Below, piece after piece: positions 44,627 through 54,492 of a stretch of DNA of 64,000 bases. The notes under the pieces are model-generated. The model was not told the origin of the DNA, did no database searches, and saw nothing but the letters and a program-made list of their open reading frames with translations. This stretch comes from Nitrospira sp. KM1 (GTDB lineage Bacteria > Nitrospirota > Nitrospiria > Nitrospirales > Nitrospiraceae), in the NCBI RefSeq assembly GCF_011405515.1, contig NZ_AP022671.1, positions 4,092,001 to 4,156,000 of the forward strand, in the 5' to 3' direction. The translations under genes were made by a program, and so were the position numbers. How positions within the stretch are numbered: position 1 is the stretch's first letter; each line of letters begins with the position of its first letter.

Positions 44627-46879
44627 ATGACCGCACACGCATCCACGGTAACCAAAGAGTTGATCGCGCAACATAATGTGAGCGAGGACGAGTACAAGAA
44701 GATCGTCGAGATTCTGGGACGCGAACCGAATCTGACCGAGCTTGGAATGTTTTCGGTCATGTGGTCGGAACACTGCTCGTACAAGAGTTCCCGGGTGCAT
44801 CTGAAAAAACTACCAACCACCGGTCCCCGGGTCGTGCAGGGGCCGGGCGAGAATGCCGGGGCGGTCGATATCGGCGACGGTCTGTGCGTGGTCTTCAAGA
44901 TGGAGTCGCACAATCATCCTTCCTTCATCGAGCCTTATCAGGGAGCTGCAACCGGCGTCGGCGGCATTCTTCGCGACATCTTTACGATGGGGGCCAGGCC
45001 GATCGCCTTGCTCGACTCGCTGCGATTCGGTGGACTGGATACGGTCAAGAATCGTCATCTGATGAAAGGAGTCGTCGCCGGTATTGCCGGATATGGCAAC
45101 TGCATGGGCGTGCCGACGGTGGGCGGCGAGGTCCGGTTCGACGATATCTATTCGCTCAATCCGTTGGTCAATGTGTTTTGCCTGGGAATTGCGCAGCAGA
45201 ACAGGATTTTCCGCGGCACGGCCGCAGGGGTAGGGAATCCGGTCATCTATTTCGGTTCGAAAACCGGACGGGATGGCATTCACGGCGCCACCATGGCGTC
45301 CGACTCTTTTGACGATTCAGCTGACCAAAAACGGCCGACCGTGCAGGTCGGCGATCCGTTCACCGAAAAACTGCTCTTGGAGGCCTGTCTCGAATTGATG
45401 GCGAACGATCTGTTAGTGGGCATTCAAGACATGGGGGCGGCCGGACTGACCAGTTCGTCCTGCGAAATGGCATCGCGGGCGGGGAACGGTATTGAACTGG
45501 ATCTCACGCACGTACCCCGCCGTGAGCCGGGGATGACGCCGTACGAGCTCATGCTTTCCGAATCGCAGGAACGTATGTTGATGGTGGCAAAGGCGGGGAA
45601 GGAGCAGGAGTGCATCCGAATTTGCCAAAAGTGGGATCTCGAGGTGGCAGTGGTCGGCACGGTCACAGCCGACGGTATGCTGCGAATCAAGGATCAGGCT
45701 AAGGTCGTGGCCGAGATCCCGGCGAAGGCGTTGGCGGATGAAGGACCTCGGTACGAACGACCCTACCAGCCGCCTGCCTACCAGGATATGCTGACGAACC
45801 TGAATTATGATGCGATCGCCGACGTGAAGGATCCCGGCGGAGCATTGCTATCTCTGCTCGAGTCTCCGACGATCGCGAGCAAGCGGTGGATCTACGAGCA
45901 GTATGACCACATGGTGCGCACGAATACGATGGTCCGGCCGGGATCGGACGCCGCCGTTGTCCGTATCAAAGGGACGAACAAAGCGGTTGCCATGACCGTT
46001 GATTGCAACGGACGATACTGTTTGCTTCACCCATATGATGGCGCCCGGCTGGCCGTAGCGGAAGCGGCGCGCAATCTCGTCTGTTCAGGAGCTCACCCCA
46101 TCGGCCTGACCGACTGCTTGAATTTCGGTAACCCGGAGCGGCCCGATATCATGTGGCAGTTTGTGCTGGGAATCGAAGGGATGAAGGATGCCTGCGAGCA
46201 TTTCCAGATCCCGATCGTCAGCGGGAACGTCAGTTTTTATAATGAAACGAATGGGTTGTCGATTTATCCCACGCCGATGCTCGGTATGGTGGGCTTGATC
46301 GAAGATGCGGACCACATCATGACACAATGGTTCCAAGAGGAAGGCGACGCGGTTGTGCTGCTCGGTAACACGAGGGAAGACCTGGGAGGCACCGAGTATC
46401 TCAAGGTTGCCCATTCTCGTGAGCAAGGGTCGCCTCCATTTCTGAATCTCGATGCTGAGAAAGCCGTGCAGGATCTCGTACTCAAAGTAATCCATGAGGG
46501 ACTCGTTCGATCAGCTCACGATTGTTCGGATGGAGGGTTGGCGGTTGCATTGGCTGAATGTTGCGTTTCGTCGCCGGGCACGAGGCGAGGGGCTGTGATA
46601 AAATTACATCTCGATTCGTTGCGGCGTGATGCCCTCTTGTTCGGCGAAAGCCAATCCAGAGTGGTGCTATCGATGAAGCCGGATTACGTGCAGGCGGTTT
46701 TGCAACGGGCAGCCGAAGCGGGTGTCCCGGCCGCAACGATCGGGACGGTTGGAGGAGATCGACTATTGATCGACGTGGAAAAGGGGCGGTGGACCGATGG
46801 CTGCCGCATCGATCTCCCGACCGAGACGCTGTATGACCGGTGGGCGAATTCACTTGGGCGGATATTGAGCCACGAGTAA
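44627..46879 (+). CDS. purL: FGAM synthase subunit PurL (small type)
   Basis: A 750-residue ATP-dependent synthase subunit of the small (PurQ/PurS-dependent) type. [40 protein letters not shown] and [20 protein letters not shown] are canonical. It converts FGAR to FGAM together with PurQ and PurS. Confidence 0.97.
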   Translation: MTAHASTVTKELIAQHNVSEDEYKKIVEILGREPNLTELGMFSVMWSEHCSYKSSRVHLKKLPTTGPRVVQGPGENAGAVDIGDGLCVVFKMESHNHPSFIEPYQGAATGVGGILRDIFTMGARPIALLDSLRFGGLDTVKNRHLMKGVVAGIAGYGNCMGVPTVGGEVRFDDIYSLNPLVNVFCLGIAQQNRIFRGTAAGVGNPVIYFGSKTGRDGIHGATMASDSFDDSADQKRPTVQVGDPFTEKLLLEACLELMANDLLVGIQDMGAAGLTSSSCEMASRAGNGIELDLTHVPRREPGMTPYELMLSESQERMLMVAKAGKEQECIRICQKWDLEVAVVGTVTADGMLRIKDQAKVVAEIPAKALADEGPRYERPYQPPAYQDMLTNLNYDAIADVKDPGGALLSLLESPTIASKRWIYEQYDHMVRTNTMVRPGSDAAVVRIKGTNKAVAMTVDCNGRYCLLHPYDGARLAVAEAARNLVCSGAHPIGLTDCLNFGNPERPDIMWQFVLGIEGMKDACEHFQIPIVSGNVSFYNETNGLSIYPTPMLGMVGLIEDADHIMTQWFQEEGDAVVLLGNTREDLGGTEYLKVAHSREQGSPPFLNLDAEKAVQDLVLKVIHEGLVRSAHDCSDGGLAVALAECCVSSPGTRRGAVIKLHLDSLRRDALLFGESQSRVVLSMKPDYVQAVLQRAAEAGVPAATIGTVGGDRLLIDVEKGRWTDGCRIDLPTETLYDRWANSLGRILSHE

Positions 46880-46884
46880 CACGG

Positions 46885-48321
46885 ATGCAGACACAAAAAG
46901 ATCTTCCCCTCGTCACCCCCGACAAGTTTCATGACGAATGTGCCGTGTTCGGCATCTATGGCCATGAGGAAGCCGCCAACCTGACCTACCTGGGTTTGTA
47001 CGCCCTGCAGCATCGAGGGCAAGAGGCGTCCGGCATCGTATCGGGAGACGGGGAGCAGTTTTGCGTGCAAAAGGGAATGGGGCTCGTCGCCGACATTTAT
47101 AATAAATCCGCGTTGGAAAAGTTGCCAGGCCACATGGCGATCGGCCACAACCGCTATTCCACGACCGGAGGCAATGATCTGAAGAACGTCCAGCCGCTGA
47201 CCGTCAACTTCGCATTTGGTAATCTGGCGCTGGCCCATAATGGGAACCTCATCAACGCCCAGGTGCTGCGACACGAGTTGGAAGCCTACGGGGCGATTTT
47301 CCAGTCGACATCCGACAGCGAAGTCATCATTCACCTGATCGCCCATTCGCGAGCCGATACGTTCTTGGCGCGTGTCATCGATGCGCTCAGTCAGGTCCGC
47401 GGGGCATTTTCAGTCGTGCTGATGACCGACAACGGCCTGATCGCGGCAAGGGATCCCTACGGCCTGCGCCCACTCTGCATCGGAAAAATTCGGAGCAGTT
47501 GGATCGTCGCGTCCGAGACCTGCGCCTTCGATCTGCTCGATGCGGAATATGTCAGAGAAGTGGAACCCGGCGAACTGGTGGTGCTGAGCGAGCAAGGCAT
47601 GGAAAGCCATCACCCGTTTCCGACCGTCAATCCGGCCATGTGCGTGTTCGAGTATGTGTATTTTGCAAGGCCGGACAGCAAGATTTTCGGAGCCAATGCC
47701 GTTTATGCCACGCGTAAAGCCCTCGGGAGACAGCTGGCCGAGGAGTCGTGGGTTCCGGCCGACATCGTCATCCCCGTTCCCGATTCGGGAGTCCCCGCGG
47801 CGCTCGGCTATGCCGAAGGCGGCGGCATTCGATTCGAGACCGGTCTGATCCGCAATCACTATGTGGGGCGCACGTTTATCGAGCCGGAACAGTCGATCCG
47901 GCATTTCGGGGTGAAGGTCAAGCTCAATGCGGTGTCGGAGGTTCTGGAAGGAAAGCGCGTCGTGGTGGTAGACGACTCGCTTGTGCGCGGGACGACGAGC
48001 CGCAAGATCGTGAAGATGATCCGTAATGCGGGAGCCAAGGAAGTGCATATGCGAATCAGTTCGCCGCCGATTATCTCTCCCTGTTTCTACGGGATCGATA
48101 CGCCTACGAAAAAGGAGCTGATCGCCTCCAGCCATTCGACCGAAGAAATTCGGAAGTACATCACCGCCGACAGCTTGGCCTATCTCAGCCTCGACGGCAT
48201 GTTGAAGGCGGCTCCTGGAACGCCGACTCAATACTGCAGTGCTTGCTTCACCGAGCGATATCCGATTTCTTTCACGAGGGCCGAAGAATTGCAGCTTGGA
48301 TTGTTCGAGCCGTCCTCGTAG
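46885..48321 (+). CDS. purF: Amidophosphoribosyltransferase
   Basis: A 478-residue enzyme of the committed purine step. The glutaminase Cys follows a short propeptide ([17 protein letters not shown]), suggesting processing. [14 protein letters not shown], the PRPP-binding [20 protein letters not shown] and the Fe-S type Cys residues near the C-terminus ([20 protein letters not shown]) place it with the Bacillus-type, Fe-S-containing enzyme. The ATG at 46885 lies 5 bases after purL. Confidence 0.96.
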   Translation: MQTQKDLPLVTPDKFHDECAVFGIYGHEEAANLTYLGLYALQHRGQEASGIVSGDGEQFCVQKGMGLVADIYNKSALEKLPGHMAIGHNRYSTTGGNDLKNVQPLTVNFAFGNLALAHNGNLINAQVLRHELEAYGAIFQSTSDSEVIIHLIAHSRADTFLARVIDALSQVRGAFSVVLMTDNGLIAARDPYGLRPLCIGKIRSSWIVASETCAFDLLDAEYVREVEPGELVVLSEQGMESHHPFPTVNPAMCVFEYVYFARPDSKIFGANAVYATRKALGRQLAEESWVPADIVIPVPDSGVPAALGYAEGGGIRFETGLIRNHYVGRTFIEPEQSIRHFGVKVKLNAVSEVLEGKRVVVVDDSLVRGTTSRKIVKMIRNAGAKEVHMRISSPPIISPCFYGIDTPTKKELIASSHSTEEIRKYITADSLAYLSLDGMLKAAPGTPTQYCSACFTERYPISFTRAEELQLGLFEPSS

Positions 48322-48439
48322 GCATTGCCGCGCACGGTCTTTCCACAAGAGCCTCTCCGTTACGCTCCAGCCCATGCATCCCCATGCGATACCGGCGAAA
48401 ACTGGATTTCCCTCCGGTCCTTGCTACACTGAGGCGACC

Positions 48440-48847
48440 ATGTCCGGTCTGGTGTCGAAATATGTGACCATCGCCCAAGCTGGTGCAACCATCCTCCGTG
48501 TCCGATGGCTGTCGAGACGAAGAAAGCTGCCGCAGGTGCTCGCGATATTGAGCCGGGCGGCGACGGTCACGGTTGGTTCCCGCACGCGTATCGACGATGC
48601 GGTGTATTACACCGATCGCTGGCTGGAATTATTCCCCTTTCAAGCCAGAGGCAATTGTTTCCCACGAACGCTGGCGCTGTACTCGATCGCCCGACGTGCG
48701 GGATATCCGGTCCAGTTTCACTGTGGCGTCCGGAGACGGGGATCAGGACTCGATGGACACGCGTGGCTGACGTTGAACGGCTCGGCATTTTATGAGATGA
48801 ACGAGGATTGGAAGTCGTTCACCGTGACATTCTCCTATACGGTTTAA
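48440..48847 (+). CDS. Lasso-peptide-type leader peptidase (B2, transglutaminase-like)
   Basis: A 135-residue protein of the transglutaminase-like family used as leader peptidase in lasso peptide biosynthesis. The catalytic Cys is in GNCFPRTLALYSIARRAGYP and the His in DGHAWLTLNG. Family length is about 140 residues, so the ATG at 48440 fits; an ATG at 48374 would add an atypical N-terminus. It is the first gene of the RiPP locus, 118 bases after purF. It probably cuts the precursor at 53212-53346 with help from the PqqD-type protein at 52746. Confidence 0.8.
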   Translation: MSGLVSKYVTIAQAGATILRVRWLSRRRKLPQVLAILSRAATVTVGSRTRIDDAVYYTDRWLELFPFQARGNCFPRTLALYSIARRAGYPVQFHCGVRRRGSGLDGHAWLTLNGSAFYEMNEDWKSFTVTFSYTV

Positions 48848-48923
48848 CCAGGCCGGTACGGGCAACGCCACGGTCTCATGCGTCAACCCGTGAGGCCGCC
48901 GCCCGGGCGATGAGCACGATGCG

Positions 48924-50744
48924 ATGAACACGATGTACGTCCTGACAGAACGGACCCGAGCGTTCGTGGGAACCCTTCGGCGGGCCCTGCATTTTGTGTG
49001 GCTGAGCAGTCCGGGTCTCACGATCAGCGGCACGCTGGTGCGGGTGATCCAAGGGCTGCTGCCGCTGGCGGTGTTGTACCTGACGAAACTCCTCATCGAT
49101 GCGGTGACCCGAGAACTGAGCGGAGGGGCGCAGGAAAAATCCTTGGCGTCGATCGCCTTCTTTCTGGGCGGCCTCGCCGGTGCCGCCGCGCTCAACGCGC
49201 TGCTGACGGTCGTCGCATCATACATTTCCCGAGTCCACTTGCAGGTGGTAACCGATCACATGCATGCCCTCCTCCAAGCGAAATCGATCGAAGTCGATCT
49301 CGAGTACTATGAGAATGCGAACTATCAGGACACATTGCACCGGGCTCAACAGGAGGCTCCGTATCGCCCCACCGCCATTCTCAATTCCCTGCTGCAGCTC
49401 GTTCAGGACGGCATCTCGCTTCTGGCAATGGCGGCTGTCCTCTGGTGGCTCCATTGGTCCGTCATTCCCGTACTTATCGTGTCATCCGCTCCGTATTTTT
49501 TCGTCCGTCTCAAGCAATCGTCCTCCCTATTCGCCTGGGAGCGTGATCGGACTTCGCTCGAGCGAAAAGCCTGGTACTTCAATTCTCTCCTGACGATGGG
49601 CGTGTCCGCCAAAGAAGTCCGGCTCTTCGGTCTTGGGCCGCGCGTGCGGCGCTGGTTCCAAGATGTCCGAAGGATCCTACGGACGGAGCGGATTGCCCTG
49701 GAGCGTCGGTGGGCGTTGGCCAACTTGGCCGCCCACATGATCGGAGTGATCGGTGTTTTCGGTCTGTACAGTTTCGTGGCATTGCGGACGGTTCAGGGTA
49801 CCCTGACGGTCGGAGACCTCGTGATGTACTTTCAGGCCGTTCAGCGGGCTTCGACTTTCCTCGAAGGATTGGGGTGGGGGCTGTCAGGACTCTACGAAAG
49901 CAATCTGTTCCTGTCGGCGCTCGATGACTTCATGGCTGTCAAGTCACGCCTGCCACTGGCATCGAACCCCGTGAGGTTCCCGGCTCCCATTCGAACCGGG
50001 TTGGTGTTTGAGAAGGTATCATTTCAATACCCGGAGGATGACAGGCTCGTGCTCCGGGACTTCACCTTGTCGATCGCCCCGGGCGAACACGTTGCGCTCG
50101 TCGGAGCGAACGGAGCGGGGAAGACGACGTTGGTCAAATTGCTCTGTCGACTATACGATCCGACGGCCGGCAGGATTACGATCGACGGCGTCGATATTCG
50201 TGACTATGCCATCGACAGCGTGCGCGGAGCCGTCAGCGGAATTTTTCAGGACTTTGGAAGATTTCAGCTGTCCGCCAAAGACAATATCGAGTTGAGCGTG
50301 ACCGCGGGGAACTCGGATTTGGCCGCTGTCATGAGTGCGGCAAGGCAAGCGGGGATTCACGATGTCATTGAACGGTTGCCGCAGGGGTATGACTCACAGC
50401 TGGGTAGGAATTTCGACGGCGGACATGAGCTCAGCATCGGGGAGTGGCAAAAGGTGGCGCTTGCCCGAGCCGTGCTGCGCGAATCGCAGATCCTCATTCT
50501 CGATGAGCCGACCAGCGCCATGGATGCCAAGGCGGAGGCTGAGTTGTTTGAACGGTTCCACGAACTGGCTCGCGGGCGCATGGCGCTGCTCATCAGTCAT
50601 CGCCTCTCGACCGTCAAGATGGCCGACCGGATTTACGTCATCGACAACGGAGGAATTGTCGAACAGGGCACCCATGACGAGTTGATACAGCTTCAAGGCT
50701 TGTATGCGACGTTGTTTCTGACCCAGGCCCGGTATTACCAGTAG
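48924..50744 (+). CDS. ABC exporter (fused membrane and ATPase domains) of the RiPP locus
   Basis: A 606-residue half-transporter that should work as a homodimer. Six membrane helices occupy residues 20-310; the ATPase domain has Walker A GANGAGKTTL, the signature LSIGEWQKVALARAV and Walker B ILILDEPTSAMDA. The signature is LSIGE rather than LSGGQ. There is no N-terminal C39 peptidase domain, consistent with a separate leader peptidase (B2). It corresponds to the D protein of lasso clusters and would export the mature peptide. Confidence 0.88.
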   Translation: MNTMYVLTERTRAFVGTLRRALHFVWLSSPGLTISGTLVRVIQGLLPLAVLYLTKLLIDAVTRELSGGAQEKSLASIAFFLGGLAGAAALNALLTVVASYISRVHLQVVTDHMHALLQAKSIEVDLEYYENANYQDTLHRAQQEAPYRPTAILNSLLQLVQDGISLLAMAAVLWWLHWSVIPVLIVSSAPYFFVRLKQSSSLFAWERDRTSLERKAWYFNSLLTMGVSAKEVRLFGLGPRVRRWFQDVRRILRTERIALERRWALANLAAHMIGVIGVFGLYSFVALRTVQGTLTVGDLVMYFQAVQRASTFLEGLGWGLSGLYESNLFLSALDDFMAVKSRLPLASNPVRFPAPIRTGLVFEKVSFQYPEDDRLVLRDFTLSIAPGEHVALVGANGAGKTTLVKLLCRLYDPTAGRITIDGVDIRDYAIDSVRGAVSGIFQDFGRFQLSAKDNIELSVTAGNSDLAAVMSAARQAGIHDVIERLPQGYDSQLGRNFDGGHELSIGEWQKVALARAVLRESQILILDEPTSAMDAKAEAELFERFHELARGRMALLISHRLSTVKMADRIYVIDNGGIVEQGTHDELIQLQGLYATLFLTQARYYQ

Positions 50745-50866
50745 TCTTCAGCTCAAACTGCATCGCAGTTTTACTTACCTGCCTAAGTAGGGGACTCTCC
50801 AACTTCTGGTGAGCTAGTCAGGTTGAGCATGCGGAGCTAGTCTCCGGTCAAGAACGCCGGAATGGT

Positions 50867-51883
50867 ATGGCGTTTTGCCGGAGACACCTTCCCGTGATCC
50901 TCATTCTCGCCGACACAACAGATCCATGGGCAACGCTGCTGTATCGGGAACTGCGTCATAGCGCCGCAACGGTTGTTTGGATTCCCCCGGCACAGCTTCT
51001 GGAACGGGTGCGGCTGAACTGGTCGGTCCAGTCGAAACGCGGCATTCCCACCGGGTTTCTCAGTATCGATGACACAACGGTGCCGCTTTGCGAACTCACG
51101 GGAGTCTTCGCACAAACTCCGTTCACCCTTTCTGTTGACCCAGAGGGATTGGATCCGAACGATCGAGAATACGTGACAAAGGAGGCCACGGCGGCCTGGC
51201 TGGGATTGCTCAACGCGTTACCCTGTCCTGTCATGAACAGGCCTCTGCCGGGAGGCCGCCCGACCATTCTTTCCGGTCATTCCATCCTGGCAGGTCTCGT
51301 GGCTGAACACGGATTTGAGCTTCCGCCCTCCTTGTACACGATGAGCAAGGATGATGCGGTACACCGCTTTGCCGTCTGGAAGGGCGCCGTCTATCTCAAG
51401 CCGGTGGGTTCTCACGAGGCCGGGATCTACCTGCAGCCGCAGGACGGTGTCGAGCAGATCAAGCGTGTACTGGAGCACCAGGCCGTCACGATGCAGCAGG
51501 TGCCGGACGGTCGGAGGGTCACGGTGTATGTAGTCGGCGGCAATGCTGCGGCCACGTGCGTTCATTCCGATGACTGCTCTGGCACAGACTTCGCCTTGTC
51601 TCCGGTCCCGGCGGAATCCTGTACGAAGTTGACCCGTGCGCTGGGTCTGTCATTCGCGGAGTGCCACCTTGTTGTCACGTCCGGCAGGACGTGCTGCCTG
51701 GATATCAGTAGTACTCCCGCCTATTGGCGCTGCCCGCGAGAAGTGCGGCAGCGGTTGATTTCCCGGCTTGCCGATGGTTTGTCCGAACCGAGGAGCTTGT
51801 TGCTCGATGATTCTCTTGATGGGCTCCATGGCCGATCCGATACTCGCGAACACCTGTGCCAGACTCGCAGCCCGGAATGTTGA
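50867..51883 (+). CDS. Degenerate ATP-grasp-like protein of the RiPP locus
   Basis: A 338-residue protein resembling its downstream neighbour in layout: an N-terminal pre-ATP-grasp domain, then PVMNRPLPGGRPT, GFELPPSLYTMSKDDAV, GAVYLKPVGSHEAG and RRVTVYVVGGNAAATC. The usual metal-binding E-V-N near the C-terminus is replaced by CCLDISSTPAYW, so catalytic activity is doubtful. The last 25 codons overlap the next gene in another frame, and that tail has poor composition. It may be a binding partner or pseudoenzyme for the next protein. Assignment to ATP-grasp is moderate. Confidence 0.65.
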   Translation: MAFCRRHLPVILILADTTDPWATLLYRELRHSAATVVWIPPAQLLERVRLNWSVQSKRGIPTGFLSIDDTTVPLCELTGVFAQTPFTLSVDPEGLDPNDREYVTKEATAAWLGLLNALPCPVMNRPLPGGRPTILSGHSILAGLVAEHGFELPPSLYTMSKDDAVHRFAVWKGAVYLKPVGSHEAGIYLQPQDGVEQIKRVLEHQAVTMQQVPDGRRVTVYVVGGNAAATCVHSDDCSGTDFALSPVPAESCTKLTRALGLSFAECHLVVTSGRTCCLDISSTPAYWRCPREVRQRLISRLADGLSEPRSLLLDDSLDGLHGRSDTREHLCQTRSPEC

Positions 51884-52706
51884 ACTGTTGCTGATCGATC
51901 CGGACGCCGAAGGCGACGACTTGGAGATGATGTGGTCGATGGATCCGGGGTGTCCGGTGAACTGCCTGCAAATCGGAAACCGTACAATCGGCATCTCTGA
52001 TATCGAGGCCGTCTATTTGCGGGGAATGGGCGGCCGGATGCCCCGAACCGTCAATGAACGGATGAGGCTTACCTGTTTATGGGAATTCGTAGACCGGCTG
52101 CCGGCATTGGTGGTGAATCCCAGACAGGCATCGCATACCAACATGTCCAAGCCGTACCAGCTGAGGCTCATTGCCTCGTACGGGTTCCAGATCCCCGAGA
52201 CACTCATCACGATGGAACCGAACGAGGTCCGGGCGTTCTATCACGAGTACAACGGACGCGTGATTTATAAGTCCATCAGTGCGGAACGCTCGATCGTGAA
52301 AACTCTTACGACGGACGACTTCTCCAGACTCGACCGGATTCGACATTGCCCGATCCAACTTCAGGAAATGATTCCCGGCTTCGATATTCGGGTCCATACC
52401 GTGGGAGACCGCGTGTTTGCCACCGAAATTTGCTCCGGAGGTACGGACTACCGTTACGCCGAACGTGAAAATCTGACACGGTCGATGCGGGCGATGGAAC
52501 TCGAAGCCTCCGTGGAGGCGCAATGTTTGAAAATGGCGAAAGGGTTGGGACTGAGCCTGAGCGGGATCGATCTTCGACGCACTTCCGACGGGGCCTATTA
52601 CTGTTTTGAGGTCAATACCAGCCCCGGCTTCACCTTCTTCGAAAATCATACCGGCCAACGAATCGGAGACGCATTGGCCGACATGCTGTGTGCGGCGAGA
52701 GCATGA
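51807..52706 (+). CDS. ATP-grasp ligase, graspetide-type
   Basis: A 299-residue ATP-grasp enzyme resembling the ligases that crosslink graspetides (microviridin family). Landmarks are NMSKPYQLRLIASYG with GFQIPETLIT, the ATP Lys in RVIYKSIS, QLQEMIPGFDIRVHTVG, and the Mg-binding CFEVNTSPGFTFFE (E268-N270). The preferred ATG at 51807 has a GAGGAG ribosome-binding site at 51790-51795 and lies inside the previous gene. In a RiPP setting it would activate Asp/Glu side chains with ATP and join them to Lys, Ser or Thr. RimK-type glutamate ligase is the alternative. Confidence 0.8.
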   Translation: MILLMGSMADPILANTCARLAARNVELLLIDPDAEGDDLEMMWSMDPGCPVNCLQIGNRTIGISDIEAVYLRGMGGRMPRTVNERMRLTCLWEFVDRLPALVVNPRQASHTNMSKPYQLRLIASYGFQIPETLITMEPNEVRAFYHEYNGRVIYKSISAERSIVKTLTTDDFSRLDRIRHCPIQLQEMIPGFDIRVHTVGDRVFATEICSGGTDYRYAERENLTRSMRAMELEASVEAQCLKMAKGLGLSLSGIDLRRTSDGAYYCFEVNTSPGFTFFENHTGQRIGDALADMLCAARA

Positions 52707-52745
52707 ACATGGGTGCGAACGTGCGGAAAAGGAGGAAGCAGCACA

Positions 52746-53204
52746 ATGGATCGACAGCCGTTTATCACTGCCGATTTGAGGCCGGATATGACCGTCGACA
52801 GCGGGCTTCACCGGTCTGCGATACGTGAAAGCGCCACGACTGTTCAACTGGCCGATGCGGCCGCCGCGATTCTCTCCGAGGAAGAGCTCCGCCAGGTGGA
52901 CCGCGGTCGTCCGGGCCGGACGGAGGACATCATGGCCACGGTGCCTCAGCCGAATTCCAACGTGCAGGGGACGACGTTGGACGAAGAAACGGTCCTGCTG
53001 GATCTCAGCACCGGTCGTTACTACACACTCAATCGGGTGGGATCCGCCATCTGGCACGATTGCAACGGTGTGAATTCCCTGCGGGACATCCAGGAACGTC
53101 TTAGCTCGAGATTTGAAGCCCCGCTGGAACGCATTGCCGATGATCTCCTCGCTCTCGTGACGCAGCTGAGTCATGAGGGACTTTTAACATTGGAAAGGAG
53201 GTGA
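52746..53204 (+). CDS. PqqD-type RiPP recognition element protein (B1) with N-terminal extension
   Basis: A 152-residue protein. Residues 63-152 are a PqqD-like winged-helix domain (ETVLLDLSTGRYYTLNRVG, SAIWHDCNG, LRDIQERLSSRFEAPLERIA), the domain that binds leader peptides. The first 62 residues are an unassigned extension. Two starts are credible: ATG 52746 (AAAGGAGGAA) and ATG 52932 (GGAGGA), the latter giving the usual B1 length of about 90 residues. It ends 8 bases before the precursor gene. Confidence 0.8.
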   Translation: MDRQPFITADLRPDMTVDSGLHRSAIRESATTVQLADAAAAILSEEELRQVDRGRPGRTEDIMATVPQPNSNVQGTTLDEETVLLDLSTGRYYTLNRVGSAIWHDCNGVNSLRDIQERLSSRFEAPLERIADDLLALVTQLSHEGLLTLERR

Positions 53205-53211
53205 ATGAAGA

Positions 53212-53346
53212 ATGGAATCTCACAAGAAAGAGACCTACAGCGAGCCTGTGTTGACTGCTCATGAACTCCTGCGCGATATCACAGGCCAGAAGTATCGGGA
53301 GAAGGAAAGAGACAAGTTCAGCGACAAGAGCGGCGTCGAGAACTAG
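53212..53346 (+). CDS. Candidate RiPP precursor peptide
   Basis: A 44-residue peptide, too short for routine gene calling. An AAAGGAGGTGA ribosome-binding site lies nine bases before the ATG. Residues 9-14 are YSEPVL, the YxxPxL motif of lasso-type leaders that B1 proteins bind, followed by HELLRDIT with a Thr at 24, as expected near the leader end. The likely core (from about residue 25-26) is GQKYREKERDKF then SDKSGVEN: no Cys, many Lys, Asp, Glu and two Ser. Such residues could be crosslinked by the ATP-grasp enzyme, and Ser is a possible target of the kinase that follows. It is the only small gene with these features in the locus. Confidence 0.72.
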   Translation: MESHKKETYSEPVLTAHELLRDITGQKYREKERDKFSDKSGVEN

Positions 53347-53378
53347 ACAACGGTCTTGTTGTGCGAGGTTCATACCCA

Positions 53379-53406
53379 GCTGACCGGTCTTGACGGCCGG
53401 TCAGCG
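53379..53406 (+). promoter_or_regulatory. Hairpin between precursor and kinase genes
   Basis: GCTGACCGG (53379-53387) pairs with CCGGTCAGC (53397-53405), a perfect 9-bp stem with a nine-base loop, 32 bases after the precursor stop. No T-run follows. Such hairpins behind RiPP precursors often protect the precursor mRNA or reduce read-through to the modification genes; that role is inferred. Confidence 0.5.
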
Positions 53407-53450
53407 CCTGAAGTCGCGGCGGGTGTGAGATGTAACCAGTGAGGCAACCG

Positions 53451-54485
53451 ATGGGCTCAATCACCGATGCGCGTACGTATCGATTTTGTCTGCACGGAGT
53501 GGATCTTCACTACGAGACCTCCATTCCCTCGCTGGCGGCTCCCGTGCTCTCCTTCCTTCGCCATTTTCATACGCCGCCGGTATCTGGCGGTGCGTCGCTG
53601 ACGATTCGGTTCCAAGAGGCGAAGAGCCGCGAGCAGATTCCTATCAGAGCATCCGACTCTGCAAAGCTCCTGTTTTCCGGTACCAGACCGTCCATGGGAG
53701 ATTCGCTGCGATCGATTTGGCGCTGCGATGTCAAGCAGGACGGTTACCTGCTCATCGCGGATTTCCACGAGCAGGGCTTGCTGGCCATTGATGGACCGGC
53801 CGGGACGGTGGAGGGGTATTTCGTAAAGCCGGATGCCATGCATGCGGACGTCTGTACCAGCTTTTTCCATTACGCGCTGACCGAGTTGCTCAAGCGCCGC
53901 GATCTCTTTACGGTGCACGCGACGGCTCTGGAATATGGAGGCCGGGGCGTCCTGATTCCCGGATACAGCGGGCAGGGTAAAACGACGTCGTTCCTGTCGC
54001 TCCTCCGTGCAGGCTATCGATACCTTTCGGATGACTACCCGTTACTCCGGGACCGTGGAACGCACATGGAATTGTTGGCATTTCCAATGAAGATCGATGT
54101 GACGGATCGTACGGTTACCATGTTCCCTGAGCTGCACAATGCTCCCCCAGGCGTGCTGCATCAGGGGATCTGCAAAAAGTACTTTCAGGTGGAAGACCTG
54201 TACGCGAATTCGATCGGCCAATCCTGCACGCCGGCCATGATTCTGTTCCCTCACGTCGTCGATGTGCCCCACAGCTGCCTGGAACCGCTTCCGAGGAGCC
54301 GTGCGCTCGAGGCGATCATGCCGCAGGCTCTGTTGGTCTATGACAAGGACGTTGCCGTTCGGGAATTCAAGGCGCTGTCTCATTTAGTCGAACAAGCCGA
54401 TTGCTATCGGCTGCATTTCGGCCGTGACGTACTCGATTTGCCGAAATTGATTACCCCGCTATTAGAGATGCGGCGGAGCGCGTAA
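53451..54485 (+). CDS. HPr kinase-like protein of the RiPP locus
   Basis: A protein of about 344 residues with an HPrK-type fold. The P-loop is VLIPGYSGQGKTTSFLSLL, followed by YRYLSDDYPLLR (the second acidic motif) and a C-terminal domain. HPr kinase-like enzymes in some lasso clusters (paeninodin type) phosphorylate a C-terminal Ser of the precursor. The ATG at 53451 is chosen over an in-frame GTG at 53439; neither has a strong ribosome-binding site. The target here is unknown. Confidence 0.78.
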   Translation: MGSITDARTYRFCLHGVDLHYETSIPSLAAPVLSFLRHFHTPPVSGGASLTIRFQEAKSREQIPIRASDSAKLLFSGTRPSMGDSLRSIWRCDVKQDGYLLIADFHEQGLLAIDGPAGTVEGYFVKPDAMHADVCTSFFHYALTELLKRRDLFTVHATALEYGGRGVLIPGYSGQGKTTSFLSLLRAGYRYLSDDYPLLRDRGTHMELLAFPMKIDVTDRTVTMFPELHNAPPGVLHQGICKKYFQVEDLYANSIGQSCTPAMILFPHVVDVPHSCLEPLPRSRALEAIMPQALLVYDKDVAVREFKALSHLVEQADCYRLHFGRDVLDLPKLITPLLEMRRSA

Positions 54486-54492
54486 CGGCCTC

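Noticed and set aside
53205-53264. Alternative short peptide starting at ATG 53205 (about 19 residues)
   Set aside because: It lacks a leader motif; the ATG at 53212 has good spacing from the same ribosome-binding site and gives the YxxPxL peptide.
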